DNA of 64,000 nucleotides, taken from contig NC_090320.1 in NCBI RefSeq assembly GCF_040869045.1, forward strand, positions 120,909,112-120,973,111, in the 5' to 3' direction. The position numbers and the translations under genes were made by a program. Every line of letters starts with the position of its first letter. The first letter of the stretch is position 1. Source of the stretch: Eurosta solidaginis (taxonomy: Eukaryota > Arthropoda > Insecta > Diptera > Tephritidae). The notes under the pieces are model-generated. The model was not told where the DNA came from. It saw nothing but the letters and a program-made list of their open reading frames with translations, and did not search any database. Below are positions 1-10,248 of the stretch, in pieces.

Positions 1-496
1 TACTTTTGAATTGCGATGTGGAACCAAGGGAAAGCGGAACACTCTCTATGTTCCAACTCTGTAGAAACAGTTGTTTTCCTTGGGCTGCCGTTAGATGATC
101 TCTATGACAACTTATGAATGTTAGCGGGTTCGCTTGAATGGGGCGAAATACTGCTACTACAAGAACATACGGATGAGGAGAGGGAGAAAGAGAAAATGGG
201 GGCGGAGAAAGAGAAGAAGGAGAGGGAGGGGGTAAAGCAAAACAAAAAAAGTTATAATTTTTTTTTTTTTTTTTAGGTAAACCCGATTTCAGAAGACTAC
301 ACCCAACGGATGCAGCCCTGCCCGATCATTTTCTTAACTACAGTAAAATTTTATAATTTTTCCCAGGACAAGATACATTTGCCTTTGACAGTTTTAATTT
401 AAAAACTCCTAGGCGCTCTCCTACTCTCTCCTTTTTCTAGCACTTCATATCCTTAACCCTACGACTCGTCCTGTTCCAGTTCCTCATAAAAACACA
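1..496. other. Unit leader: transposon 3'-end debris and purine tract
   Basis: No gene is seen. A stretch around 95-165 resembles the 3' ends of dipteran non-LTR elements (a gcgaaatactgctactacaa-type tail, compare 45180-45215). It is followed by a purine-only-like tract at 170-240 and a long T run at 259-273. The same leader recurs at 9020-9515 and, altered, at 17972-18530. Confidence 0.4.
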
Positions 497-780
497 TGAA
501 AAATTGGTATTTTTTTTTGCAAATATCTTTTGAAAAAAGCACAACTTCTAGTTTTCACTTTAATAAAAATTAGGTAGTGCGCTGTCTTGGAAAACGTTAC
601 CAAGCTCTCTATCTGGGCGACATGACTACAGGCTAAAATGAGTATGAAAAATTGGTATTTTTTTTGCAAATATCTTTTGAAAAAAGCAGAACTTCTAGTT
701 TTCCCTTTAATAAAATTTAGGTAGTGCGCTGTCTTGGAAAACGTTACCAAGCCGACATGACTATAGGCTAAAATGAGTAG
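497..780. repeat. 148-bp direct duplication (copy 1)
   Basis: Two direct units (497-644 and 645-780) begin with tgaaaaattggtat and end near aaaatgagta. The second is slightly shorter. Open frames across it are incidental. Copy 3 of the 9-kb unit has a single unit. Confidence 0.85.
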
Positions 781-1229
781 AGGACCTGAAACAGGACGAG
801 TTATATGGTTAAGAATATGAAGAGGTAGAATCAAAGGTGCATGGGTGAGCAACGAGGATATTTATAACCAAACCTGCCATATGCATGTATTCCCTGGAAA
901 GTACTATACAATTTTGGTGTTCATCTAACTTTTCACATACGATATCGTCAGTATTCGAAATCAATTTTAGTTTTTGGTGTCTCAGTTATACGGGTATCAA
1001 GGTCAACTTTTTGATTCATTAAATATGATTTAAATAGATCAATTAGTTGAATGCTATAAGTTGAGCTTTTATTCAAATCTTATATAACTTTAAACGAGCA
1101 ATTCTTGTATATTTGTATAACCGAACGATCTCGGGAACGGCTCAACCGATTTAAACGAAATTTGGCACAGAGATAATGTATTACCTTCTAAGACTTTCTA
1201 CCTAGGTGTTGCCATTCAGAATGTTTCAC

Positions 1230-2036
1230 AAGGTTGCCACCTATTCGAAATAAAAAAAATTGAATGAGATATGCCGATATGGGTATCAAACGAAAGGTAC
1301 TTCACTCCGCATTACAATGGGTACATTTTTGAGTAGGGTTGCCATTTAGGGTTGCCACCTATTCGAAATTTAAAAAAAATTGCATGAGATATGCCGATAT
1401 GGGTATCAAACGAAAAGTATTTCACTCCGCATTACAATAGGGACATTTTTTAGTAGGGATGCCACCTATTCGAAATTAAAAAAAAATTGCATGAGATATA
1501 CCGATATGGGTATCAAACGAAAGGTATTTCACTCCAAATTACAATAGCGACATTTTTGAGTAGGGTTGCTATTTAGGGTTGCCACCTATTCGAAATTAAA
1601 AAAAAATTGCATGGGATATGCCGATATGGGTATCAAACGAAAGGTATTTCACTCCGCATTACAATAGGGACATTTTTGGGTAGGGTTGCCATTTAGGGTT
1701 GCCACCTATTCGAAATTTAAAAAAAAATTGCATGAGATATACCGATATGGGTATCAAACGAAAGGTATTTCACTCCGCATTACAATAAGGACATTTTTAG
1801 AAGGGTTGCCACCTATTCGAAATTAAAAAAAAATTGCATGAGATATACCGATATGGGTATCAAACGAAAGGTATTTCACTCCAAATTACAATAGCGACAT
1901 TTTTGAGTAGGGTTGCTATTTAGGGTTGCCACCTATTCGAAATTAAAAAAAATCGCAAGGGATATGCCGATATGGGTATCAAACGTAAGGCATTACATTA
2001 GGGACATTTTTGAGTAGGGTTGCCATTTAGGGTTGG
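1230..2036. repeat. ~118-bp tandem array (copy 1)
   Basis: About seven units start at ttgccacctattcgaaat, spaced 109-119 bp (near 1233, 1350, 1461, 1580, 1700, 1807 and 1927). Each contains a poly-A run, an ATATGGGTATCAAACGAAAG core and a GGGACATTTTTGAGTAGGGT stretch. The preceding block at 1080-1200 resembles the 5' portion of dipteran Helitrons, and a near-identical piece occurs at 59137-59180. The array is therefore probably the body of a non-autonomous Helitron; that part is inference. Confidence 0.85.
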
Positions 2037-2721
2037 AGTAGTTAGATGAAATAGTACTCTACTTACTTATATTCTATTAAAGCTTTAAAGGAGAACATTA
2101 AAGTAAAAATTCTTCGTACAAAATCTTACACATGATTCGACTTGATTTCTTAATTTCACACACGCTAATATAATTGAAATGCAATATCAAGGCACCGTGG
2201 CAAGTTCTAGCTAAATATATTTAAATGCATATTTCTGGCAAATATAAAATGAATAATTGTAATTTCTCACATATTACTATTAGAAAGATTTCTCACCATA
2301 GGAAAAATATATCTCACCATGGTAATTTGCTACCGTTGAACACTACCCAGCAAAAATGTACTCGTAAATTGACCAGTTAAATTACTAATATCTGTGTCGA
2401 TGGAACACGTAAATCATTAAGTAGAATTTGTACAGGGCGTCGGGCACTTTTGTGACCAGTCCATTCCGTCGCACCTATTTATGTGATTGTCCATACTGCT
2501 CTCACATATACGGTATTAGGTTATCGAAATGTAAACACACTATAGTGCTGTACTGTTCTTACATTCACGTTAACTGTCAACTGGCAGTCATTTTTTAAGT
2601 TATATACCTGTAACTTTACAGTATTTTTACGTTAATATGACCGCCTTTTGACTAGTATTACGACCGTTTTTTTTACTTGGATTATATCTGAAATTGCTAT
2701 ATAAATAAAACATTTCTTTAA
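2037..2721. other. AT-rich spacer before piggyBac
   Basis: No gene is recognised (copy 2: 11056-11740). Bases at about 2204-2330 have no counterpart in copy 3; they are bordered by near-identical octamers CACCGTGG and CACCATGG. The non-LTR element of copy 3 inserted at the position equivalent to about 2606. Confidence 0.7.
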
Positions 2722-4500
2722 CACATTTGCGCTCCCTGTACTATATAAACGACACCAATACAAGCCATGCCTAAAACTACGACTTTTATAACAAAACTAT
2801 TTAGATGTGCAGCCACCTTGTAATATTATCTTCGTTTTGCCTAAGATTACAGATAAATTGGTATAACCGATGACTCCAGATTTTGACATTTTCACATGCA
2901 GTTTTCACATCGGCGTTAGTCAGAAGAAAAATTAGCGATTTTTCATTAAAATATTGGAATTACCAATTAAATATTCATAATTTTAAAGTGTAAAAAGACA
3001 AAGCTAATATTATTTAGTGCCGTGCGTGTAAATGTTTGTGATTTGCAGGATTTAGGGAATTATTTTGTCAACTGTCGCTTTTTTAGTACAATGGGCACAT
3101 GTGATATGTATGTTCATGTACCGTAATGCGAATTTCGATAACGATTCTGAATGGAACGATAGTGATGACGAACCCTTGTGTAGCAAAAGAAGACGTTTAA
3201 ATCCGTATGACTCAGGGCCAAAAGGCAAAAATGCACGCCGTTTTACTCCTCCCAGTTTATGAATAATGATTGCTCATCGCGAAAAGTCGAAGTTATTGAA
3301 CAGCTACCTAACCTTTCGTCGGTAGAGATTTTTGAAAAAAATATTTGATGGAGAGGTACTCCATTTGATCAAGCAGAACACTAACCTGTATGCTACCTAA
3401 AATAATAGGCATGACTTCGTACTGGACGATGATGACCTACGGAGATTTTTGGATATCCTAATACTATCTGGCTATCATAGACTACCACGTGGAGTTAAGA
3501 CGAAGATCTTGAAGATACTGTTGTGTCGAACGGTATGTCACGAAAACGATTTCTAGAAATCAAGAGAAACTTTCACTTAGTTGATAATAGCCTTGCATCT
3601 ACTTCCAATGATAAGATGTTCAAAATTAGACCCCTGCGTGGCCTATTGATTCAAAAGTTTTGTCAGAACGGGTTATTTTATGAGGACATTTCGATCGACG
3701 AATCAATGATAAAATATTATGGCCACCATCCCTCTAAGCAATTTATTCGAGGTAAGTCAATTACATTCGGTTACAAAAACTGGGGAGCAGCCAGTTCTGA
3801 TGGTAACTCTTATGTTTTTGATGTATATTGCGGAAAAACATCTGTCACCACAAAAGGTCACAGAGTTTTCAAATCGTTGTTACTAAAAATTCCTTCGATA
3901 CAATTTATTTTGACAATTTTATTACTAGTTGTGATTTACTGCGAGACTTGAAAGAAATTGGATATAAAGCAACTGGAACAATGCGTGAAAATCGCATTGG
4001 TATTCGTGGTAAAAATGGTGGTGGGTTATCTTCACATACATGCTTGATATGAGCATATCTAACACTTGGCGTCTACATACTTTATCTAGCGAAAATAGGT
4101 TCGGCCAATTGGCTTTCAGAAGGCACCTTGCTCGGAGCTACCTTAAGAACCGTAACGTCAACAAAGCTCATACATCCGGCTGTATCGTAGCAGGTCCAAA
4201 CAGGAACAACGGAAATAACCCTGGAAAGCTTCCCAAACAGCTACGATATGTTTTGTGTCATACGCGAATAAAATGACAATGTACAGGATGCCAAAAAACG
4301 TTATACATTGACAAAGAATGTTTTAAAATATATCACTCATCAGTGCCCGCTGTACTAAATAAAGTACACCCTCAAAAGACAACTTTTATCACTTTTTCGT
4401 AAATTTGTAATACCAAACTTAATTAATGTGATTTGTAAGATGACAAAACTGCAAATAAATATAAAAAAATACTAACGGTCTTTGTTTGGGCGTAAATGGG
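2722..4500 (+). mobile_element. piggyBac-family element, internally deleted (copy 1)
   Basis: The element is flanked by TTAA at 2718-2721 and 4501-4504, the piggyBac target duplication. Its ends are imperfect inverted repeats: CACATTTGCGCTCCC on the left, and CCCATTTACGCCCAA on the right when reverse-complemented. At 1779 bp it is shorter than typical autonomous elements. The boundaries are supported by an empty site in copy 3 at 42411, where one TTAA joins the two flanks. Confidence 0.9.
3065..4402 (+). pseudogene. piggyBac transposase pseudogene (copy 1)
   Basis: Broken DDE transposase (DDE_Tnp_1_7 family). Recognisable pieces in order: acidic N-terminus (3065-3262), a frameshifted and stop-containing stretch at 3290-3520 (FVLDDDDLRRFLDILILSGY), then 3523-3951 with the first catalytic region EDISIDESMIKYYG. 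After a frameshift near 3905 comes the second Asp region FDNFITS with ATGTMRENRIG. Sequence then jumps to the C-terminal SNTWRLHTL and AFRRHLARSYL block (4040-4276) and, after a stop, the Cys-rich tail with CTGC and ECFKIYH, ending at 4402. The stretch that should carry the third catalytic Asp is missing, so the protein cannot be active. Intact members excise and insert the element at TTAA. Confidence 0.9.
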
Positions 4501-4530
4501 TTAATACATTTCCTATAACATACATATATG

Positions 4531-5270
4531 ATGACTGCATTATTAAATCCAGCAAGTCCAGCAGAAAGATTGTATAACGAATAACAAATTCGTACACGAA
4601 ATACAATCGAACGTTGTTTTGGAGTTTGGAAACAGCGTTTCCCTGTACTCTCACTAGGACTTAAGGGCAAATTAATGGTGACTTATCCATAACCAGATAA
4701 AACAGCTGATCGAACCAACCTTATGGAAATCAATTTAATGGATTAATGGTGCCATACCTTAACGCTAAAGCCATAACCATATCATAGCTAACCAATTGGT
4801 TTCTCGCCATATCCATAACCTAAAAATTTTTGAGTTGGAGAATTTTTTAACTTTTGTAGATTTTATTTATTGTTTTGGGATACGTTTTGACTAAGATATT
4901 TATTCTTTGTTATTTATTATCATTAATTTTTTGCGTTTTCTTCATTTTTATGAAATTTTCACGATTTTTAGGTTAAGGCACCAAAGCTGATACCAATTTG
5001 ATGTGGATAAGTAAAAATATGGTTATGACTATGGCGTTAAGGTTAAGGAAGTTTAATTGGCCCTTTAGAATATCAATAAACACAATAATGGCTGTCATTG
5101 TTACGTGCGCCGTCCTGCATAATATTTCTATAATTTGAAAAGACCTATTTCCCTCGGAAAATAATTTATTGGTACCAGAAATTACAGAGGAAATGATAAG
5201 CAACTCTGAAGCAACGAGTTTGAGCTCATTTGCAAGGACTAGATTAATAGAAAATTATTTTGCAAAGTAA
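4531..5270 (+). pseudogene. Harbinger transposase C-terminal remnant, split by a MITE (copy 1)
   Basis: Two coding pieces of a PIF/Harbinger (DDE_Tnp_4) transposase lie on the plus strand. The first, 4531-4662, reads NPASPAERLYNE, a stop, then RTRNTIERCFGVWKQRFPVL, the signature of HARBI1-like proteins with the third catalytic Glu region. The second, about 5066-5270, reads ISINTIMAVIVTCAVLHNIS and ends with a stop at 5268-5270. In intact relatives these two pieces are almost contiguous. Here a ~400-bp inverted-repeat element separates them. The N-terminal two thirds of the transposase is absent. The remnant abuts the right TTAA of the piggyBac element. Confidence 0.85.
4663..5065. mobile_element. 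MITE inside the Harbinger remnant (copy 1)
   Basis: A ~400-bp insertion with inverted ends AAGGGCAAATTAA and, reverse-complemented, AAGGGCCAATTAA. A second inverted block follows (CCTTAACGCTAAAGCCATAACC against CCTTAACGCCATAGTCATAACC). It has no coding content. The target duplication is not clear by eye. Confidence 0.7.
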
Positions 5271-5641
5271 ATGAGAACATTATACATATTATCATTAATC
5301 ATATTCATATTGTCTTATTTTAGATTATAATACCAAACCAAGAAATTATATGCAACAAACAGAGGGATGGTGCTTTTCTGAAGAATATCTCCTATTTAAC
5401 ATTTTGTCGAGGGGTTACTTCCATAACAGATTCAACCAAAAAATTACACTCAAATACTTCATTTCAGTTACAAATTTATGAAGCCTAATATCTAGTGTCA
5501 TTGGTCATCCGAATCAAACTAGTATATGTATATGAAAATAAGTATTGAAAATCGCTTTTTAATAATATTATATCGAAAGCTTCAAAGGTAAATTGTTCGG
5601 TCAAAGCCACAGAATTTCGATACTTTTTCCAAAAACATATA
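5271..5641. other. AT-rich spacer
   Basis: No gene or repeat is recognised between the Harbinger stop and the pogo/Tigger left end. Copy 2 equivalent: 14290-14660. Confidence 0.6.
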
Positions 5642-6502
5642 CAGTAGACGCTCACAAATTAGAACCACTTGGTTTTTAAGGTGATTCTAATTTCCGAAAA
5701 ATTCTAATTCCTGGACGTTTTTTTATTTGTATAAAACCTTAAAAATTTAGTCAATTTGCATTAAAAAACTACAATCAAATTTTGTCTTATTCAATTTTAT
5801 TCATAAAAACGAGAAAACATAAGATAACAATCCGGTACAATACATGTTTTTTTATTAAATATACACATATGTATATATACGCTAATCAAAAAAGATCCAA
5901 AAAACAAAAACTCCAATTACCTACAATATATATTTTCAATAAAAATACATAAAAGATTGATAGGAACACATTAAAAAAGCCAAAAATGAAACAAAAACTT
6001 CATATATATGATATTCAGCGATGTGCAATGATTTTTTGTTAGCCTTATGATAGATATTAGAAACAACGTTTAAAATTAATGGTTTATTCGAGTTGATATA
6101 GCTGATTGCAGATGGCGCCAGGTCAAGTTCTAGGGCTAACCGCTTCCCGTGAATACCTTTGTGAAGTTTTTTCAAGATCTGAACTTTGATTTCCAAAGAC
6201 AAAGTATTTTTCTTACGCTTGTTTGGCATTTCAGCGAATTACTTTTACCTTTAAACAAACAAATTTCACACAAAAACTAACAAAAACTGTACAGAACCGT
6301 GAAGAAAATCCAACGACTACCGAGCGTAACAGGAACAAATTGGGGATTTCCCTTTTTATATCTATTTTGCAACAAAAAGCAAAATACGCTCAGAAATTGG
6401 AATTTTCGATACCAATTACAGATCGTGTAATGTATTGAAAAAGTTGATTCTAATTTCTGGACATTCTAATTACTTAAGGTTCTAATTTGTGATCGACTAC
6501 TC
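5642..6502 (-). mobile_element. pogo/Tigger-type deletion derivative (copy 1)
   Basis: TA dinucleotides flank the element (5640-5641 and 6503-6504). The inverted ends begin CAGTAGACGCTCACAAATTAGAACC on the left and GAGTAGTCGATCACAAATTAGAACC on the right (reverse-complemented), typical of the pogo/Tigger branch of Tc1/mariner. Inside, a further GATTCTAATTTC motif is repeated in both arms. At 861 bp it keeps only the N-terminal coding part of a transposase, on the minus strand. Confidence 0.85.
5936..6229 (-). CDS. Truncated pogo/Tigger DNA-binding domain protein (copy 1)
   Basis: A 97-codon frame with Met start and stop inside the element. Residues 1-52 (starting MPNKRKKNTLSLEIKVQILK, with LALELDLAPSAISYI) match the helix-turn-helix of CENP-B/pogo/Tigger transposases: a basic start, then two helices with the A-P/S-x-I-S-x-I recognition pattern. 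The sequence then departs from the family, so the second DNA-binding subdomain and the DDE domain are absent. If expressed, it could only bind DNA, perhaps the element ends; that is inference. It is identical in copy 2. It may equally be a non-expressed relic. Confidence 0.6.
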   Translation of the reverse strand: MPNKRKKNTLSLEIKVQILKKLHKGIHGKRLALELDLAPSAISYINSNKPLILNVVSNIYHKANKKSLHIAEYHIYEVFVSFLAFLMCSYQSFMYFY

Positions 6503-6701
6503 TACATATTTACCTTAAGACAACTTTGTGAACTAAAAAAAATAGATGAGATGAGATGAATCCAATGGACATGATAACAAAATTTTGATGGAAAATGCAC
6601 ATATGTATGTACATATTTATTTTCAGTTTTTGTTATATACATTGAAATATATCAGTAAATGTTTTTGATAAGTTTTATCATAAATTTGACATCAAAACAG
6701 T

Positions 6702-6959
6702 GGTCAAATAACAAAAATTCCGGAAAAGCCAAATCTTGGTGAATAGCTTGGGTTCGCCATTACAAATAATGTGTCAAAAGTACCCAGTGATTCCAGGTAG
6801 GCATAAAATTAATAATTTAAAAATCTACATCTTAGGTTTTAACTTTTTCACAACCTTACAGTTTTCAAGATAAATCCATACTCTTGACACATTATTTATA
6901 ATGGTGAACCTAAGCTTTGGAATTCGGAATTTTTGTTATTTAAAATGTTTAATTTGACC
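6702..6959. mobile_element. Foldback MITE (copy 1)
   Basis: The left arm (GGTCAAATAACAAAAATTCC, then CATTACAAATAATGTGTCAA) and the right arm (reverse-complemented AAATAACAAAAATTCCGAAT and CATTATAAATAATGTGTCAA) pair over ~60 bp, with small insertions in each arm. No coding content. Copy 2 equivalent: 15721-15978. Confidence 0.7.
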
Positions 6960-7099
6960 GGACTATAATTTCTGCTCTTATTTATTTAATTAAAGAAAAA
7001 AAGCGACAAAGGATTGTGTAACTAAATCTATTCAACCCAATTTAAAAAATTATTAAGAAAATTACGAAAATTGAAAAAGTATTAAAAAATTTAATGTCA

Positions 7100-7176
7100 A
7101 TTCTACCGGGACTTAAACCCACTTCGTTGTCATGGTACAGTAAGCACGCTTCCTCCTTGCCACGGCGGCCGACTTT
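7100..7176 (-). mobile_element. tRNA-like SINE head (copy 1)
   Basis: On the minus strand the sequence begins GGCCGCCGTGGCAAGGAGG and has a box A-like GTGGCAAGGAGG followed about 35 bases later by a box B-like GGGTTTAAGTCCC. These are internal RNA polymerase III promoter elements in tRNA-derived SINEs. The downstream tail (lower coordinates) is A/T-rich and not delimited. Confidence 0.55.
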
Positions 7177-7287
7177 ATTACATTCGCTAATATTAAGTTT
7201 AGCAGAAAAACGTCCTATCTCAGAATTGTATCTGTGATTTTTAGATTTGATGTTTTGAATAAGTCATATATACATATATGAATCATA

Positions 7288-7435
7288 AGTGGGCACAATG
7301 TATTTGATTTAAATTTCCACTACCTCTACCTGTTTTAATTGGTAATGAAAACAATTTCCACAATCACTAACATTTTTAATGGTAGTGGAAAAATTTAGTG
7401 ATGGTGGAACTTAAAATAAAATGCATTGTGCCAAC
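7288..7435. mobile_element. Short palindromic MITE (copy 1)
   Basis: 148 bp whose ends are AGTGGGCACAATGTATTT and, reverse-complemented, AGTTGGCACAATGCATTT. A second complementary block is TTCCACTACC. No coding content. Confidence 0.7.
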
Positions 7436-7575
7436 TATGATATGAATTATAATCGGGAATAATGTTAATGTTAAACTAAAGCGGTAAGGAAACAGTTGAA
7501 ATGAATAAATGGAAATAAATAATAAAATTCTGCTCAACTTTAAATGTAGTTTAAAAGAACACTGAAAAAGTCCAC

Positions 7576-8056
7576 AGCAATCAAAAGTGCCTGCATAGTT
7601 TTTATTTTGCAGTGTGTATTGTGTTTTTCAAGATAAATTTTTTTGTTAATTCATTTCATTTGGTTTGTTTTTATTGAAACAAAAAAACAAATCTTTTAAA
7701 CTGTAATGAGTACCTTTCACGTAAATGTTGTAGAGTTTGCACAAAATTTAGAAAAATCTGCAATCTTCGACTTAAACTGTCAATTTTTTATTAAGTTCTT
7801 GAGAAAAGCTTTAAATACGCAGTTTTGTCCATTCAATTTCAACGCAATAAAGTTCAAGTTTTTTGTGGCTAATTTTTACGATGTTTTTTTTTTTTGTGCA
7901 AATTCTGCACCATTTACTTGGAAGGTACTCATTACAGTTAAAAAGATTTGTTTTTTCAATAAAAACAAACCAAATGAAATGAATTAACAAAAAAAGTTAT
8001 TTTGAAAACACAATACACTCTGCAAAATAAAAACTATGCAGGCACTTTTGATTGCT
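7576..8056. mobile_element. Foldback element with ~150-bp inverted arms (copy 1)
   Basis: The arms 7576-7728 and 7908-8056 are long, near-perfect inverted repeats beginning AGCAATCAAAAGTGCCTGCA. The middle contains an AT-rich open frame (7706-7987) that reads partly through the arm and shows no known domain; I do not call it a gene. No clear target duplication. The identity boundary between copies 1 and 2 falls inside this element, in its central T run. Confidence 0.8.
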
Positions 8057-8114
8057 AGTATAAGCTTACATTCGTAGGTTAATTTGTAAGGGTGCTTACA
8101 TTTAATCCCATTTT

Positions 8115-8492
8115 TTTTCTTGAACTTGAAGTTGTAGTAGCTCATTTTTCAGTTTTATGCCTATAAGCTCCTGCTGCTGCTTTTCTTCAACTTGAAGTTG
8201 TAGTAGCTCATTTTTCCGGTTTATGCCTATAAGCTCCTGATGATGCTTTTCTTGAACTTGAAGTTGTAGTAGATCATTTTTCAGGTTTGTGCCTATAAAG
8301 CTCCTGCTGATGCTTTTCTTCAGCTCGTCTATTATCTTCTCTGTAGAAAGTTTGTTGGAGCAATGTTACCGTTACTTGTTCATCGTCCAAATTTTGCTTT
8401 TTCTTAGTTTTTCTCTCCATCATAAGTTTTTGGTTTTTGTTTCTGAAGGCTGCTCGCAGTCCAGGAGGAGAAACCCTCCTGCTCTTTTCCAT
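8115..8492 (-). pseudogene. Unrecognised coiled-coil protein remnant (copy 1)
   Basis: A minus-strand frame begins MEKSRRVSPPGLRAAFRNKN, is rich in K/R/E/Q, and stops after 72 codons at 8274. A single extra A in the first 66-bp unit (tataaagc against tataagc in its neighbours) causes that stop. In the adjacent frame the 22-residue repeats continue to a stop near 8115. I do not recognise the family. Basic N-terminus plus coiled-coil tail is seen in accessory proteins of some DNA transposons, but this is only a suggestion. In copy 2 the equivalent (about 17130-17460) has one repeat less and additional changes. Confidence 0.4.
8117..8314 (-). repeat. Three 66-bp repeats encoding a coiled-coil-like 22-mer (copy 1)
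   Basis: Three direct units at 66-bp spacing (cttgaagttgtagtag near 8125, 8191 and 8257). On the minus strand they read as 22-residue repeats of the form KNELLQLQVxEKxxQELIGI, a leucine/glutamine-rich pattern consistent with a coiled coil. Copy 2 has one unit fewer. Confidence 0.75.
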
Positions 8493-9019
8493 TTTCCGAC
8501 GTCTCGTTTTTCTATAAATAAAATAAAATGTTATGGCTACACTTTAACTTTAATGGCAATCGATTTTACCTGCTTTTGTTGTTGATCCGTGTTTACTGGT
8601 TTTAAATTGTCGCTTTCAGATATCGTACTTTGATTAGGATTACAGTTCGGTCTACTTGCCCGACCCACGTATGTATGTGTAAATAAACAAATTTTTTTAT
8701 AGTGATATATGTAATGTTTTTTGGTTTGATTGTTTCAAATAATATGTTATGGGAAAAAGGAGAAATAGAAGAAGGAAAAAGGGACGGAGAAGGAAAGGAA
8801 GGCTTAAACGGGGTCAGAGACAAACACACAGCGGGTACCAACACGACATCACTGCGCTGTTAAGTGGTGTGACATTCCATAGGGTCCTCTGCTTCCACGA
8901 ACGCGCTACTGCAATTGCCTCTAAAGTGAAAAGTCGCAACAGAAAAGTCCCTTGCTGACAGCACCTGAAGTAAAAACAAAGAATCATTGCTGACTACATA
9001 TAAGGCAATTGGCCAGTCG
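8493..9019. other. End of 9-kb unit, purine-rich stretch
   Basis: Contains a poly-purine block at 8748-8820 similar in style to the tract at 170-240. It contains no recognisable gene; open frames on both strands overlap one another and follow base composition. Copy 2 equivalent: 17461-17971. Confidence 0.5.
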
Positions 9020-9515
9020 GTACTTTTGAATTGCGATGTGGAACCAAGGGAAAGCGGAACACTCTCTATGTTCCAACTCTGTAGAAACAGTTGTTTTCCT
9101 TGGGCTGCCGTTAGATGATCTCTATGACAACTTATGAATGTTAGCGGGTTCGCTTGAATGGGGCGAAATACTGCTACTACAAGAACATACGGATGAGGAG
9201 AGGGAGAAAGAGAAAATGGGGGCGGAGAAAGAGAAGAAGGAGAGGGAGGGGGTAAAGCAAAACAAAAAAAGTTATAATTTTTTTTTTTTTTTTAGGTAAA
9301 CCCGATTTCAGAAGACTACACCCAACGGATGCAGCCCTGCCCGATCATTTTCTTAACTACAGTAAAATTTTATAATTTTTCCCAGGACAAGATACATTTG
9401 CCTTTGACAGTTTTAATTTAAAAACTCCTAGGCGCTCTCCTACTCTCTCCTTTTTCTAGCACTTCATATCCTTAACCCTACGACTCGTCCTGTTCCAGTT
9501 CCTCATAAAAACACA

Positions 9516-9799
9516 TGAAAAATTGGTATTTTTTTTTGCAAATATCTTTTGAAAAAAGCACAACTTCTAGTTTTCACTTTAATAAAAATTAGGTAGTGCG
9601 CTGTCTTGGAAAACGTTACCAAGCTCTCTATCTGGGCGACATGACTACAGGCTAAAATGAGTATGAAAAATTGGTATTTTTTTTGCAAATATCTTTTGAA
9701 AAAAGCAGAACTTCTAGTTTTCCCTTTAATAAAATTTAGGTAGTGCGCTGTCTTGGAAAACGTTACCAAGCCGACATGACTATAGGCTAAAATGAGTAG
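9516..9799. repeat. 148-bp direct duplication (copy 2)
   Basis: Same two-unit arrangement as 497-780, essentially identical. Confidence 0.85.
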
Positions 9800-10248
9800 A
9801 GGACCTGAAACAGGACGAGTTATATGGTTAAGAATATGAAGAGGTAGAATCAAAGGGGCATGGGTGAGCAACGAGGATATTTATAACCAAACCTGCCATA
9901 TGCATGTATTCCCTGGAAAGTACTATACAATTTTGGTGTTCATCTAACTTTTCACATACGATATCGTCAGTATTCGAAATCAATTTTAGTTTTTGGTGTC
10001 TCAGTTATACGGGTATCAAGGTCAACTTTTTGATTCATTAAATATGATTTAAATAGATCAATTAGTTGAATGCTATAAGTTGAGCTTTTATTCAAATCTT
10101 ATATAACTTTAAACGAGCAATTCTTGTATATTTGTATAACCGAACGATCTCGGGAACGGCTCAACCGATTTAAACGAAATTTGGCACAGAGATAATGTAT
10201 TACCTTCTAAGACTTTCTACCTAGGTGTTGCCATTCAGAATGTTTCAC

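Larger units (their letters stand above)
1..9019. repeat. 9-kb tandem unit, copy 1
   Basis: The window opens inside a tandem array. The first bases recur at 9020 and, diverged, at 17972, so this copy is 9019 bp long. It contains, in order, a purine-rich leader, a 148-bp direct duplication, a ~118-bp tandem array, a piggyBac remnant, a Harbinger remnant with an internal MITE, a pogo/Tigger remnant, three further inverted-repeat elements, a tRNA-like SINE head and 66-bp repeats. Earlier copies may lie upstream of the window. The unit is made of transposon debris; I see no host gene in it. Confidence 0.95.

Noticed and set aside
484..852. 122-codon minus-strand open frame, repeated at 9503-9871
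   Set aside because: It reads through the 148-bp direct duplication; the protein repeats itself for that reason and has no known domain. The copy 3 version has a different length.
1230..2036. Regularly spaced repeats considered as a CRISPR array
   Set aside because: Units are continuous ~118-bp tandem repeats without unique spacers, and the genome is eukaryotic.
7100..7176. A functional tRNA gene
   Set aside because: Box A and box B-like motifs are present, but the cloverleaf arms do not pair convincingly; a tRNA-derived SINE head fits better.
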